NCBI GenBank assembly: GCA_023442465.1
Contig: JAEZZQ010000021.1
Coordinates: forward strand, 62,001-126,000
Length of the DNA stretch: 64,000 nt
Reading direction: 5' to 3'
Origin: Bacillota bacterium
GTDB taxonomy: Bacteria; Bacillota; Clostridia; Lachnospirales; Lachnospiraceae
The position numbers and the translations under genes are program-made. The notes under the pieces were generated by a model that was not told the DNA's origin, did no database searches, and was given only the letters and a program-made list of their open reading frames with translations. Below are positions 16,305 to 23,862 of the stretch, one piece after another; the stretch's first letter is position 1; each line of letters starts with the position of its first letter.

Positions 16305-18038
16305 ATGGAAAATTTTACAGAATTATTTTACGAATCCGGTGTAATGTTCGGCTCTACGGGAGTCTGGTTCCTTATTGGTGCCGCACTTGTATTTTTTATG
16401 CAATGCGGTTTCGCAATGGTTGAATCAGGTTTTACAAGGGCAAAAAATGCAGGTAATATCATTATGAAAAATCTCATGGACTTCTGTGTGGGTACTATGG
16501 TATTTGTTCCTATCGGATATTCACTTATGTGCGGAGAGTCTAATGGATTTATCGGCAAGTTGTCATTTGATATTTTTTCAGATTTCGGCAATTTTGAGTG
16601 GGGAAACTTTGTATTCAATTTAGTTTTTTGTGCTACAGCAGCAACAATAGTATCAGGTGCCATGGCGGAAAGAACGAAGTTTAGCTCTTACTTAATTTAC
16701 AGTGCTGTTATCAGTGCGGTGGTATATCCTATTGAAGCAGGCTGGGTATGGAATGCAGATGGCTGGTTATATAAGTTGAACTTTGTTGATTTTGCAGGTT
16801 CAGCAGCTATACATACGGTAGGTGGTATTTCAGCGCTTGTCGGTGCAGCTTTCCTTGGAGCAAGATTAGGTAAATATTCAAAAGGTAAAGACGGGAAAAT
16901 TAAAGTTCACGCAATACCGGGACATTCATTAACTCTTGGTGCGCTTGGTGTGTTTATTCTCTGGTTTGGCTGGTATGGATTTAATGGTGCAGCAGCATCA
17001 AATAATCTTCAGCTTGCACAGATATTTGGAACAACAACTATTGCCGCGGCGGTAGCAACTTGTGCAACAATGTTCTTTACATGGATTAAAAATGGTAAAC
17101 CGGATGTTTCAATGACCCTTAACGGTTCATTAGCTGGTCTTGTAGCGATTACGGCCGGTTGTGCAAATGTGGATGCACTTGGAGCGGCAATCATCGGTCT
17201 TGTTGCAGGTATTTTAGTAGTAGTAGCAGTAGAGCTGCTCGATCTTAAGTTTCATATTGATGACCCGGTCGGTGCAGTCGGCGTACATATGGCTAATGGC
17301 ATCTGGGGTACTATTGCAGTAGGCTTATTTAATATATATGAAAATGAGGCGGGCTTATCGAAGGGATTGTTCTATGGCGGCGGTGTTAAGCAGCTTGGTA
17401 TTCAGCTGCTTGGTATTGGTTCTATCGTTCTTTGGACCATAGTTCTAATGACAATAGTATTTTTTGTTATAAAGAAAACAAATGGTCTCAGAGTTTCGGC
17501 CGAGGAAGAGATTCATGGCCTTGACAGTACAGAACATGGCCTTGTATCAGCATATGCCGACTTTATGCCGTCAGTATCCGTTGCCAATTTTGACGGTACA
17601 GTAACTTCTGCAGATAGGGCTTCTGTAGATAATTCGGTGCCTGTACAGGTAATGACAGAGGCAAATCCTATTGCGAGTGATATTAAACTTTCCAAAGTGT
17701 CAATTATTTGTAGGCAGAACAAGTTCGAAGAGCTTAAAGAAGCCCTTAATGAGATAGGTGTTACAGGTATTACTGTTACACAGGTGCTTGGCTGTGGCAC
17801 TCAAAAGGGAAGAACCAAATATCGTGGTGTTGAGGTAGATATGATATTACTTCCAAAGGTTAAGGTTGAAGTTATCGTAAGCAAGGTTCCTGTTGCAGAT
17901 GTTATCAATACAGCAAGAAAAGCTCTTTATACCGGCAATTTCGGTGACGGTAAGATTTTTGTATATAATGTTGAAAATGTTATAAAAGTACGGACCGGAG
18001 AGCAAGGCTATGAAGCTCTTCAGGATGCTGCCGAATAA
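16305..18038 (+). CDS. Ammonium transporter fused to a PII domain
   Basis: A 577-residue fusion. Residues 1 to about 400 are an Amt/Rh channel with about eleven helices (FMQCGFAMVESGFTRAKN, GAMAERTKF, HTVGGISALVGAAF, GVHMANGIWGTIAVGLF). A linker of about 60 residues follows. Residues 463-577 are a complete PII domain with LGCGTQKG, LPKVKVEV, TGNFGDGKIFVY and KVRTGE. The T-loop lacks the Tyr51 uridylylation site (Val) and is one residue shorter than in the free PII downstream. ATG 16305 follows AGGAGG; an upstream ATG at 16263 lacks one. PII normally blocks the channel when nitrogen is plentiful, so the fusion ties the sensor to its target. Confidence 0.9.
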   Translation: MENFTELFYESGVMFGSTGVWFLIGAALVFFMQCGFAMVESGFTRAKNAGNIIMKNLMDFCVGTMVFVPIGYSLMCGESNGFIGKLSFDIFSDFGNFEWGNFVFNLVFCATAATIVSGAMAERTKFSSYLIYSAVISAVVYPIEAGWVWNADGWLYKLNFVDFAGSAAIHTVGGISALVGAAFLGARLGKYSKGKDGKIKVHAIPGHSLTLGALGVFILWFGWYGFNGAAASNNLQLAQIFGTTTIAAAVATCATMFFTWIKNGKPDVSMTLNGSLAGLVAITAGCANVDALGAAIIGLVAGILVVVAVELLDLKFHIDDPVGAVGVHMANGIWGTIAVGLFNIYENEAGLSKGLFYGGGVKQLGIQLLGIGSIVLWTIVLMTIVFFVIKKTNGLRVSAEEEIHGLDSTEHGLVSAYADFMPSVSVANFDGTVTSADRASVDNSVPVQVMTEANPIASDIKLSKVSIICRQNKFEELKEALNEIGVTGITVTQVLGCGTQKGRTKYRGVEVDMILLPKVKVEVIVSKVPVADVINTARKALYTGNFGDGKIFVYNVENVIKVRTGEQGYEALQDAAE

Positions 18039-18090
18039 TATTTGTTTACATTTTTTATAATAAGGTAGCCTTTTTCCCTAAAAACTCCCT

Positions 18091-18131
18091 CCCCATCTGA
18101 TACACTGATAATAAATCAGATGGGGGTTTTA
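18091..18131 (+). terminator. Terminator of the Amt-PII gene
   Basis: CCCCATCTGA and TCAGATGGGG form a 10-bp perfect stem, then GTTTT and further T runs. Confidence 0.8.
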
Positions 18132-18150
18132 ATACTTTTTTAAATTTTTC

Positions 18151-18179
18151 TTGCTATGAGAAAATACGTATGCTATAAT
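18151..18179 (+). promoter_or_regulatory. Promoter of the second ammonium transporter gene
   Basis: TTGCTA at 18151-18156 and TATAAT at 18174-18179 with a 17-bp spacer. Predicted start of transcription near 18186, directly before a terminator stem, as at the Amt-PII gene. Confidence 0.75.
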
Positions 18180-18190
18180 CACGTCTAGAC

Positions 18191-18234
18191 AAAGAAGTCC
18201 AGTGAGTTTATCGCTCACGGACTTCTTTTTATTT
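18191..18234 (+). terminator. Leader terminator before the second amt gene
   Basis: AAAGAAGTCC pairs with GGACTTCTTT, with an inner GTGAG/CTCAC stem and one bulged A; the loop is seven bases. TTTTTATTT follows. The upstream Amt-PII unit already has its own terminator, so this one should act on transcripts from 18186. Confidence 0.8.
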
Positions 18235-18278
18235 GCGCGTAAAAGTCTGACTAATTAAATAAAGAGGAGGATTTGAAA

Positions 18279-19517
18279 ATGAATTCTGGCGACACTAGTT
18301 TTATGTTGATTTGCACCGCATTTGTATTTCTTATGACACCCGGTCTCGCTTTCTTCTATGGAGGGCTCGTGCGTCGTAAAAATGTAGTTAATACTATGAT
18401 GGCCTGTGTTTCTGTAATGGGTCTCTCAGTCGTTATGTGGTGTTTATTCGGTTATTCACTGGCTTTTGGCGGCAATCACTTAGGAATAATCGGCGATTTT
18501 CGTTATTTTGCTCTCAATGGTGTGGGAATGGAGCCCGGCCCTTATGCCGATTCGATTCCACACTACGTATTTACAGCATTCCAGATGATGTTCGCAATGA
18601 TCACCCCCGCACTGATCACGGGTGCTGTTGTTGGACGCATGCGCTTTAAGGCACTGTTTCTATTCATCGCGCTCTGGTCCGTAGTAGTATATTATCCGTT
18701 AGCTCATATGGTATGGGGGCAGGGCGGCTTCCTGGCTTCTATCGGCTCTGTAGATTTCGCAGGCGGCAATGTCGTACATATCAGTTCAGGTATCAGCGCT
18801 CTGCTGTTAGCTTACCTTATCGGCAACAGAAAAGGCTACATAAACGTTTCTTACCGTATACACAACATTCCTTTCGTCGCTTTGGGCGCATCCCTGCTTT
18901 GGTTCGGCTGGTTCGGCTTCAATGCCGGAAGCGCTTTAAAAGCTGATGGCCTGGCGGCACACGCATTTATGACAACTGCAATTTCTGCTGCTTCGGCATT
19001 GCTTTCCTGGATGCTCATTGATATTATAAAAGAGGGAAAACCTACCTTGGTAGGCGCTTCTACCGGTCTGGTGATCGGGCTCGTAGCAATCACGCCCGGT
19101 GCAGGATTTGTACCGATTTGGTCTTCCTTTCTCATCGGTGCTCTCGTAAGCCCTATCTGCTACTTCGGAATTACTTTTATTAAGAGCAAACTGAAAATAG
19201 ACGATTCTCTCGACGCTTTCGGCTGCCATGGATTAGGAGGTATCTGGGGAGGCATTGCCACCGGCTTATTCGCTCAAAGTTCTATCAACGGCGTAGTCCA
19301 GTGGAATGGCCTGGTATTCGGTGAAACGAGGCTGTTCTTAGCACAGCTTGCCAGCATTGCTGTTTCCGTCGTGCTTGCTGTTGTGGGTACTCTTATTTGT
19401 GCAGGTATTGTCAAGTTATTTACACCTCTGCGCGTAGAAGACAAGGAAGAAAAACTCGGTCTTGATATTTGTCAACATGGTGAAAATGCTTATCCATCCT
19501 TCAACGGTTGGGATTAA
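18279..19517 (+). CDS. amt: Ammonium transporter
   Basis: A 412-residue Amt/MEP/Rh channel without fused domain. Visible family sequences: MTPGLAFFYGGLVRRKN, HYVFTAFQMMFAMITPALITGA, GGNVVHISSGISAL, LWFGWFGFNAGSAL and DAFGCHGLGGIWGGIATGLF with the conserved pore His region. ATG at 18279 follows AGAGGAGG at 8 bases; a TTG at 18273 is in frame but would overlap that spacing. A free PII gene follows 19 bases after the stop, the classical amtB-glnK pairing. It differs clearly in sequence from the fusion's Amt part, so the two are not a recent duplication. Confidence 0.93.
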   Translation: MNSGDTSFMLICTAFVFLMTPGLAFFYGGLVRRKNVVNTMMACVSVMGLSVVMWCLFGYSLAFGGNHLGIIGDFRYFALNGVGMEPGPYADSIPHYVFTAFQMMFAMITPALITGAVVGRMRFKALFLFIALWSVVVYYPLAHMVWGQGGFLASIGSVDFAGGNVVHISSGISALLLAYLIGNRKGYINVSYRIHNIPFVALGASLLWFGWFGFNAGSALKADGLAAHAFMTTAISAASALLSWMLIDIIKEGKPTLVGASTGLVIGLVAITPGAGFVPIWSSFLIGALVSPICYFGITFIKSKLKIDDSLDAFGCHGLGGIWGGIATGLFAQSSINGVVQWNGLVFGETRLFLAQLASIAVSVVLAVVGTLICAGIVKLFTPLRVEDKEEKLGLDICQHGENAYPSFNGWD

Positions 19518-19536
19518 AAAGGAGGGATTTCTAACT

Positions 19537-19893
19537 ATGATCATAAAAATAGAAGCTATCGTACGTGAAGAGAAAATGGAAGATGTAAAAGAAGCCTTAA
19601 ATGCTATTGAGGTAAACGGAATTACCGTCTCTCAGGTTATCGGCTGCGGCGTTCAAAGGGGCTATACCGAAGTTGTCCGCGGTACAGAAATTGACATTCT
19701 TATGCAGCCTAAGGTTAAATTCGAAATCGTTGTCTCCTCCGAGGAATGGGAGACGAAGGTAATTGATGCGATTCAGAAAGCTGCTTACACCGGAGAGGTG
19801 GGTGACGGCAAGATTTTTACCTACGAAATACGTAACGCCCTGAAGATTCGAACGAAGGAAATGGGTTATGACGCTGTTCAAGGTGTTATTTAA
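19537..19893 (+). CDS. glnK: PII nitrogen regulatory protein (GlnK type)
   Basis: A 118-residue PII signal protein, full length. Motifs: VIGCGVQRG before the T-loop, PKVKFEIVV after it, and TGEVGDGKIFTYEI and KIRTKE that bind ATP/ADP and 2-oxoglutarate. At the place of E. coli Tyr51 there is Ile52 and at Tyr46 a Val, so control by uridylylation is not expected; nucleotide and 2-oxoglutarate sensing should remain. AAAGGAGGG precedes the ATG. Upstream in-frame codons back to 19462 only overlap the amt gene. Co-transcribed with amt and followed by a terminator. Confidence 0.93.
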   Translation: MIIKIEAIVREEKMEDVKEALNAIEVNGITVSQVIGCGVQRGYTEVVRGTEIDILMQPKVKFEIVVSSEEWETKVIDAIQKAAYTGEVGDGKIFTYEIRNALKIRTKEMGYDAVQGVI

Positions 19894-20194
19894 AAAATAA
19901 GTAAGGGAGCATGCGCTTTACAGCAATGCTCCCTCTTATTTTTTTGTATATTTGAAATAAAAAGGCTTTGTTCACTTCGAGCGCTTCGTCCCATATTCAT
20001 GATCTCTCGATATCGGCATAATTTTATATATTGAATAGAATACGATGCTTTTTCGCCGTTTTTTAATATTTTCCGCATAAAAAAGCAAGCTTTTGAATAG
20101 TATATAATAGACCGAATTAGACACAATACAAAATAGCTGTTATCCGAATATAAGGCGTAAAGGGATCATAGGAAAACTTTATAAGAGGTATGGA
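19894..20194. other. Intergenic region after the nitrogen locus
   Basis: Holds the terminator at 19897-19947 and then A+T-rich sequence with a lone TATAAT at 20103-20108 lacking a good -35 box. No further gene is seen; the minus-strand frame here looks random. Confidence 0.5.
19897..19947 (+). terminator. Terminator of amt-glnK
   Basis: GGGAGCAT and ATGCTCCC, extended by AATAAG/CTTATT, form a long stem followed by TTTTTTT. Confidence 0.85.
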
Positions 20195-21013
20195 ATGTCT
20201 GAAAATAATAAAACGAAGAAGCAAACATTGAAGGAAAGGCTGGCACACGAAAGGCAGCAGGGTCTCTTGTCGATTGAAAAGAGCCTGCAATATTTGAACG
20301 AGCCCACCTATTATTTTACCGTAGGACAAGAGGTAGTATACGGAAGCTTGAAAAACTGCATTATCAAGGAAGTATTATATAACGGAAAGGTATATGGTCT
20401 TACCGGCAAAGCGATCAGCAATAATTACGGACATCCATATACATACCAAATATACAGGGTTGCGGCATGGATGGATGTAAGGCCGGTTTCACATGAAAAT
20501 ACGAGCTTTGCCAATAATCAGATTTCTAAGCTGACTTTCCAGAATTCTACTTTGGAAAGCCTCCTTCATCTATATTATTATTTTGGGATCGATATGAAAT
20601 CGGATTACCAGAGGGAGGACGTTTGGGAGCAGAAGGATAAGGAACTTCTTATCGACAGTATTTTCCATAATATTGATTTGGGCAAAATCGCTTTAAACCA
20701 CCTTTCCAAAGAGGAGCGGCTTAAGCGAAATGCGGATTATGAAATTATCGACGGCAAACAGCGCCTTAATGCACTCATCGATTATTATGAAAATAAATTT
20801 GAATATAAGGGAAAATCTTATAATAATCTAAGCTGGATGGATAAAAGGATATTTAAGAATCATCCCATCCGTATGGCTATCGCCGAGGAAGCGAAGACAA
20901 AGGACATATTAAAGTACTTCCTTATGCTCAATCGCGCCGGAAAGGAACTGGAAGGCCTTCACCTCGAAAAGGTCAAAAGGATGCTGGAGGAAGCCGAAGC
21001 CGTTCTTTTATAA
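20195..21013 (+). CDS. DUF262 (ParB-like fold) protein, stand-alone
   Basis: A 272-residue protein. Residues about 1-95 form a variable N-terminal part with a basic, Gln-rich start. From about 100 on, DUF262 motifs are seen: SDYQREDVWEQKDKELLIDS and YEIIDGKQRLNALIDYY, then a helical end. DUF262 is the nuclease/NTPase-like domain of GmrSD type IV restriction enzymes and of other defence proteins; here no HNH or GmrD-like part is fused or adjacent. It has its own terminator. Function in this short form is not known to me. AGAGGT precedes the ATG. Confidence 0.75.
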   Translation: MSENNKTKKQTLKERLAHERQQGLLSIEKSLQYLNEPTYYFTVGQEVVYGSLKNCIIKEVLYNGKVYGLTGKAISNNYGHPYTYQIYRVAAWMDVRPVSHENTSFANNQISKLTFQNSTLESLLHLYYYFGIDMKSDYQREDVWEQKDKELLIDSIFHNIDLGKIALNHLSKEERLKRNADYEIIDGKQRLNALIDYYENKFEYKGKSYNNLSWMDKRIFKNHPIRMAIAEEAKTKDILKYFLMLNRAGKELEGLHLEKVKRMLEEAEAVLL

Positions 21014-21037
21014 TAATCTATATTTTTATCAGCACAG

Positions 21038-21076
21038 AATACCGCCCAATCGGACAAGATGGGCGGTATTTTTTTA
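21038..21076 (+). terminator. Terminator of the DUF262 gene
   Basis: AATACCGCCC and GGGCGGTATT form a 10-bp stem followed by TTTTTTT. Confidence 0.88.
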
Positions 21077-21253
21077 TCCGGATAGCGGAACTTCGGGCCA
21101 AATTGCAGGGTTTGGAGCGGCTTGCCGTTTAGCGGGAACGGTATAGATTTACTATTCTTGAGAGCAATTCCTCCTTGATAAAATCAAGCACATACACTAA
21201 AATATAAATGCCGCTCTTGAGGTTTTTGTAAAAAACCTGTTTTTGCTGTAACG

Positions 21254-21448
21254 ATGCAAGATGTCATTGTCCAAGTGGGGTTTAGTCAGGAAGCTCCGCC
21301 GGAAGTAATCATTTGTCAAGCATTTTTATGTCTGGCACATTATGAGCAACCGCCAATAAAGAGTGATGATACGGATTTGTTCAGCACTCTTTGCGATTTG
21401 GTTATCATAATGTTTGGAGGTGATAAAGATGAATGGTACAAAGTATAA
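21254..21448 (+). CDS. Small ORF of unknown function before the CPBP gene
   Basis: A 64-residue frame that starts at ATG 21254 and runs 20 bases into the broken CPBP gene. No ribosome site of note and no recognised domain. The composition (EAPPEVIICQAFLCLAHYEQPP) is not obviously random, so it may be the remnant of a longer gene. Low confidence that it is translated. Confidence 0.25.
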   Translation: MQDVIVQVGFSQEAPPEVIICQAFLCLAHYEQPPIKSDDTDLFSTLCDLVIIMFGGDKDEWYKV

Positions 21449-22019
21449 AATACGCCACCTATCTCTTGTGAAAGTTATTATATCTCTTATTATGACCATA
21501 GTGCTGTGGGCAATAGTCTCGGATGCCTGGGGTTACTCACGGCTACTATTAGGGGCACAGCGAGAAAGTTGGACGAGTTATGGGTATCACTTCGTTAGTC
21601 GTTTCGTTTGGGCCATTCCTGCGATTGTCTTACTTCGGCTATATGCGAAAGACATACCTACTTATGGATAAATCCAACCTTTGACTTCCTAAAGCATTCT
21701 CTAACATTTATAATGGTCGCATTTGCCGAGGAGCTTGTCTATCGAGGATGGGGTCTAAATGCGCTTTCCGCGTTTTTATCAGAGAACAAGGCTAATATCA
21801 TATCTACTTTGTTTTTTTATTGCTCTACATCTGCCAGCCTATTTCATAAAGTTTTATTTGAATGGCGAGTTTCCCGTCGCGGCAGTGATCGCGCAATGCG
21901 GTTTTGTTTTGGTGCTTGGATTACTTTTCGGCTATTTGTATTGCAAAGGGAAATCGCTTTGGAGCCCCATGATAGTGCATTTTTTAGTTGATTTTCTCGG
22001 CGTAATGTTGATTGGTTGA
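21429..22019 (+). pseudogene. CPBP family intramembrane protease, two frameshifts
   Basis: Pieces of one CPBP protease lie in two reading frames. The start has GGAGGTGAT before ATG 21429 and a helix LSLVKVIISLIMTIVLWAIV, but stops at 21671. The next piece (frame of 21608) gives INPTFDFLKHSLTFIMVAF and the catalytic EELVYRGWG. After a run of seven T near 21811-21817 the coding sense returns to the first frame with FFIALHLPAYF and SLWSPMIVHFLVDF. One base added or lost near 21655-21671 and one in the T-run would restore a protein of about 195 residues. Either a pseudogene or two sequencing errors. Confidence 0.7.
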
Positions 22020-22072
22020 TATCACGCCTGCATAGCAGGTGGTTTATTAAAAGACTGCCATACAATTATAAA

Positions 22073-22103
22073 ATCCTGCGGGAGCGTTTAGCCCCTGCAG
22101 GAT
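22073..22103 (-). terminator. Terminator of the foldase gene
   Basis: ATCCTGC and GCAGGAT with an inner GGG/CCC pairing; on the minus strand TTTTATAATT follows. It may also end the convergent CPBP transcript. Confidence 0.65.
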
Positions 22104-22151
22104 CTTCTGTTTAAATATAAGAATAATTCATAAAGCATATTACCCGTTGCC

Positions 22152-23438
22152 TTATTCTGCCGTATCCGCCCCCGTAGTATCTTCCACAGCAGTGCTATCT
22201 TCGCCGGCTGCTGTATCTTCCGTCGTTCCTGTACCCGAATCTACGGTAAGATATTTCAAATTGCCTTTGTTATCCGTCACTGTGTAGCTTTCTTCAAGCC
22301 CCACCATATATTGGGCTACTCTTTCTGCAGCAATCGTATCGGAAATGGTTGCATCCGTAGCACTATCGTAATATCTGTTAACGAATTCCACAACATAATA
22401 CTGATGGTCCGTGGTATCCTCCAAAACGGTAATGTCGCCTTCTGCTCTTCCCTCTTCAAAAAGCCAGTCGGATATGGTGCTCACTATGCCGCTGTAAACC
22501 CTGCCCTCGTTAAGAGTTGCATCGGTCTCAGTATCCTGATAAGTTGCCTTATCCTCCTCGGCAGCATTTTCCAAAGCCAGTGCCTTAAAATCGCCGCCTG
22601 CCTGACGGGCTTCCATCATCGCATTCGCTTTTTTCTCCGCTTCTGACATCGCTTTCTCGATATCCTCATCCGCTGCGCCCTCTACGATATCGGCCTTAAC
22701 GATAAAGCTTCTGTAATCTACCTTATCGTACTCTTGCGTATGCTCTGCGTAATAATCCTTTATTTCCTGATCCGTAGGAACATTCTGGCTCAGCAGCTCA
22801 TTATAATATGCTTCTGCCAAAATGTTATTCTTGATATAAGGCTCCAGTCTCTTTTCCGTAGCATAAGGGCCGTAGCTGGTAGCATAGTAGTCGCTGAGTG
22901 ATAAATTCTGGGATTCTGCACTGGCGCTAAAGGAGCTCAATACGTTAGCGTATTCTTCCGTCGTATCATGGGTAAATCCATGAGCTGCAGCATCATCCAA
23001 CAATGCCTTTGTCTGTTTGATCTGTTCCACCGCCATCTGATCGAACAAATCTTTCCATGTCATATTCTCCGAATATTGCTGTTTATCAAAATCTACAGAG
23101 GTATCTAAGCCAATATAAGAAAGGATGGGCGAATAAGTAGAAACATAATTGTTGACCGTAGCACTGTAATAGTAATTGTATTCAGGCTCGGTGATCTCAT
23201 AGCTGCCTATCGTCACATAAGGGGAATTGACCGCGTTATGCTTATTCACTGCAGAAACAATGATAGAGCCTGCGATTGCCGCAACGATACCGACACCGAC
23301 AACGATTGCACCTGCCTGCATAATTCTCACCTTACGCTTGTCCTTTATTTCTTGCTTTTTTCTTTCTTCCATTTTACGGTCGTATTTCGTCTTTACCTTC
23401 TGTTCAACATCCGTCTGCGGCTCCTTATTCTTCGCCAT
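22152..23438 (-). CDS. Membrane-anchored peptidyl-prolyl isomerase-like foldase
   Basis: A 428-residue protein. A charged cytoplasmic N-terminus of about 38 residues is followed by one helix (IMQAGAIVVGVGIVAAIAGSIIV), so most of it faces outward. The body resembles SurA-N/PrsA foldases: a helical N-domain, YYNELLSQNVPTDQEIKDYY, then a degenerate rotamase region (VDYRSFIVKADIVEG to HQYYVVEFVNRYYD). The C-terminus is an acidic Thr/Asp/Glu tail. The start at 23438 has GAGGAGGAA upstream; codons back to 23639 lack such a site. It would assist folding of exported proteins, perhaps including the lipoproteins and adhesin nearby. Confidence 0.75.
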   Translation of the reverse strand: MAKNKEPQTDVEQKVKTKYDRKMEERKKQEIKDKRKVRIMQAGAIVVGVGIVAAIAGSIIVSAVNKHNAVNSPYVTIGSYEITEPEYNYYYSATVNNYVSTYSPILSYIGLDTSVDFDKQQYSENMTWKDLFDQMAVEQIKQTKALLDDAAAHGFTHDTTEEYANVLSSFSASAESQNLSLSDYYATSYGPYATEKRLEPYIKNNILAEAYYNELLSQNVPTDQEIKDYYAEHTQEYDKVDYRSFIVKADIVEGAADEDIEKAMSEAEKKANAMMEARQAGGDFKALALENAAEEDKATYQDTETDATLNEGRVYSGIVSTISDWLFEEGRAEGDITVLEDTTDHQYYVVEFVNRYYDSATDATISDTIAAERVAQYMVGLEESYTVTDNKGNLKYLTVDSGTGTTEDTAAGEDSTAVEDTTGADTAE

Positions 23439-23586
23439 TTGAGAGTTCCTCCTCATTTTTACATTATTTCCGGAAAAGTTATTATCAAAAGAATACCATC
23501 GCACTGTACGGTACTGCTGATGATTATACGGTATAATTGTGATATTACTGTGATTTCCATGCCCTGTATTTAAAATTATATTTGCT

Positions 23587-23630
23587 TGGCAAGCTGACAA
23601 TTGAGCTTGCCACGAGTGTTCCTGACTCGT
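23587..23630. repeat. Two adjacent hairpins upstream of the foldase gene
   Basis: TGGCAAGCT/AGCTTGCCA (23587-23612) abuts ACGAGT/ACTCGT (23612-23630). They lie in the 424-base gap between the foldase start and the GH30 stop, which otherwise shows only the GH30 terminator. Role unknown; could be a 5' UTR structure. Confidence 0.45.
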
Positions 23631-23748
23631 CAGTAACATAATTTATGCCATCCGGCAACATGAGCATTTCCCACTCATATGGGTATAAAATCTAATGAAT
23701 ATTCTATCACAAAATACCTTTTTTGTACAAACCTATTTCTAACATAAA

Positions 23749-23774
23749 AAAAGCCGGTCAAACTACCGGCTTTT
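23749..23774 (-). terminator. Terminator of the GH30 gene
   Basis: AAAAGCCGGT and ACCGGCTTTT make a 10-bp stem with a 6-base loop; on the minus strand TTTTTTT follows. Confidence 0.85.
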
Positions 23775-23862
23775 CTTTCAAAATACATAATCGTCAGTTA
23801 TATGTTAACCCTCCGGAAGGTTTTCTTGAAAAGCCTTGCCGTCATTGGTAATAACATCCTTT

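Noticed and set aside
19890..20126. 78-codon minus-strand frame
   Set aside because: It reads through the amt-glnK terminator and lacks a ribosome site or plausible protein features.
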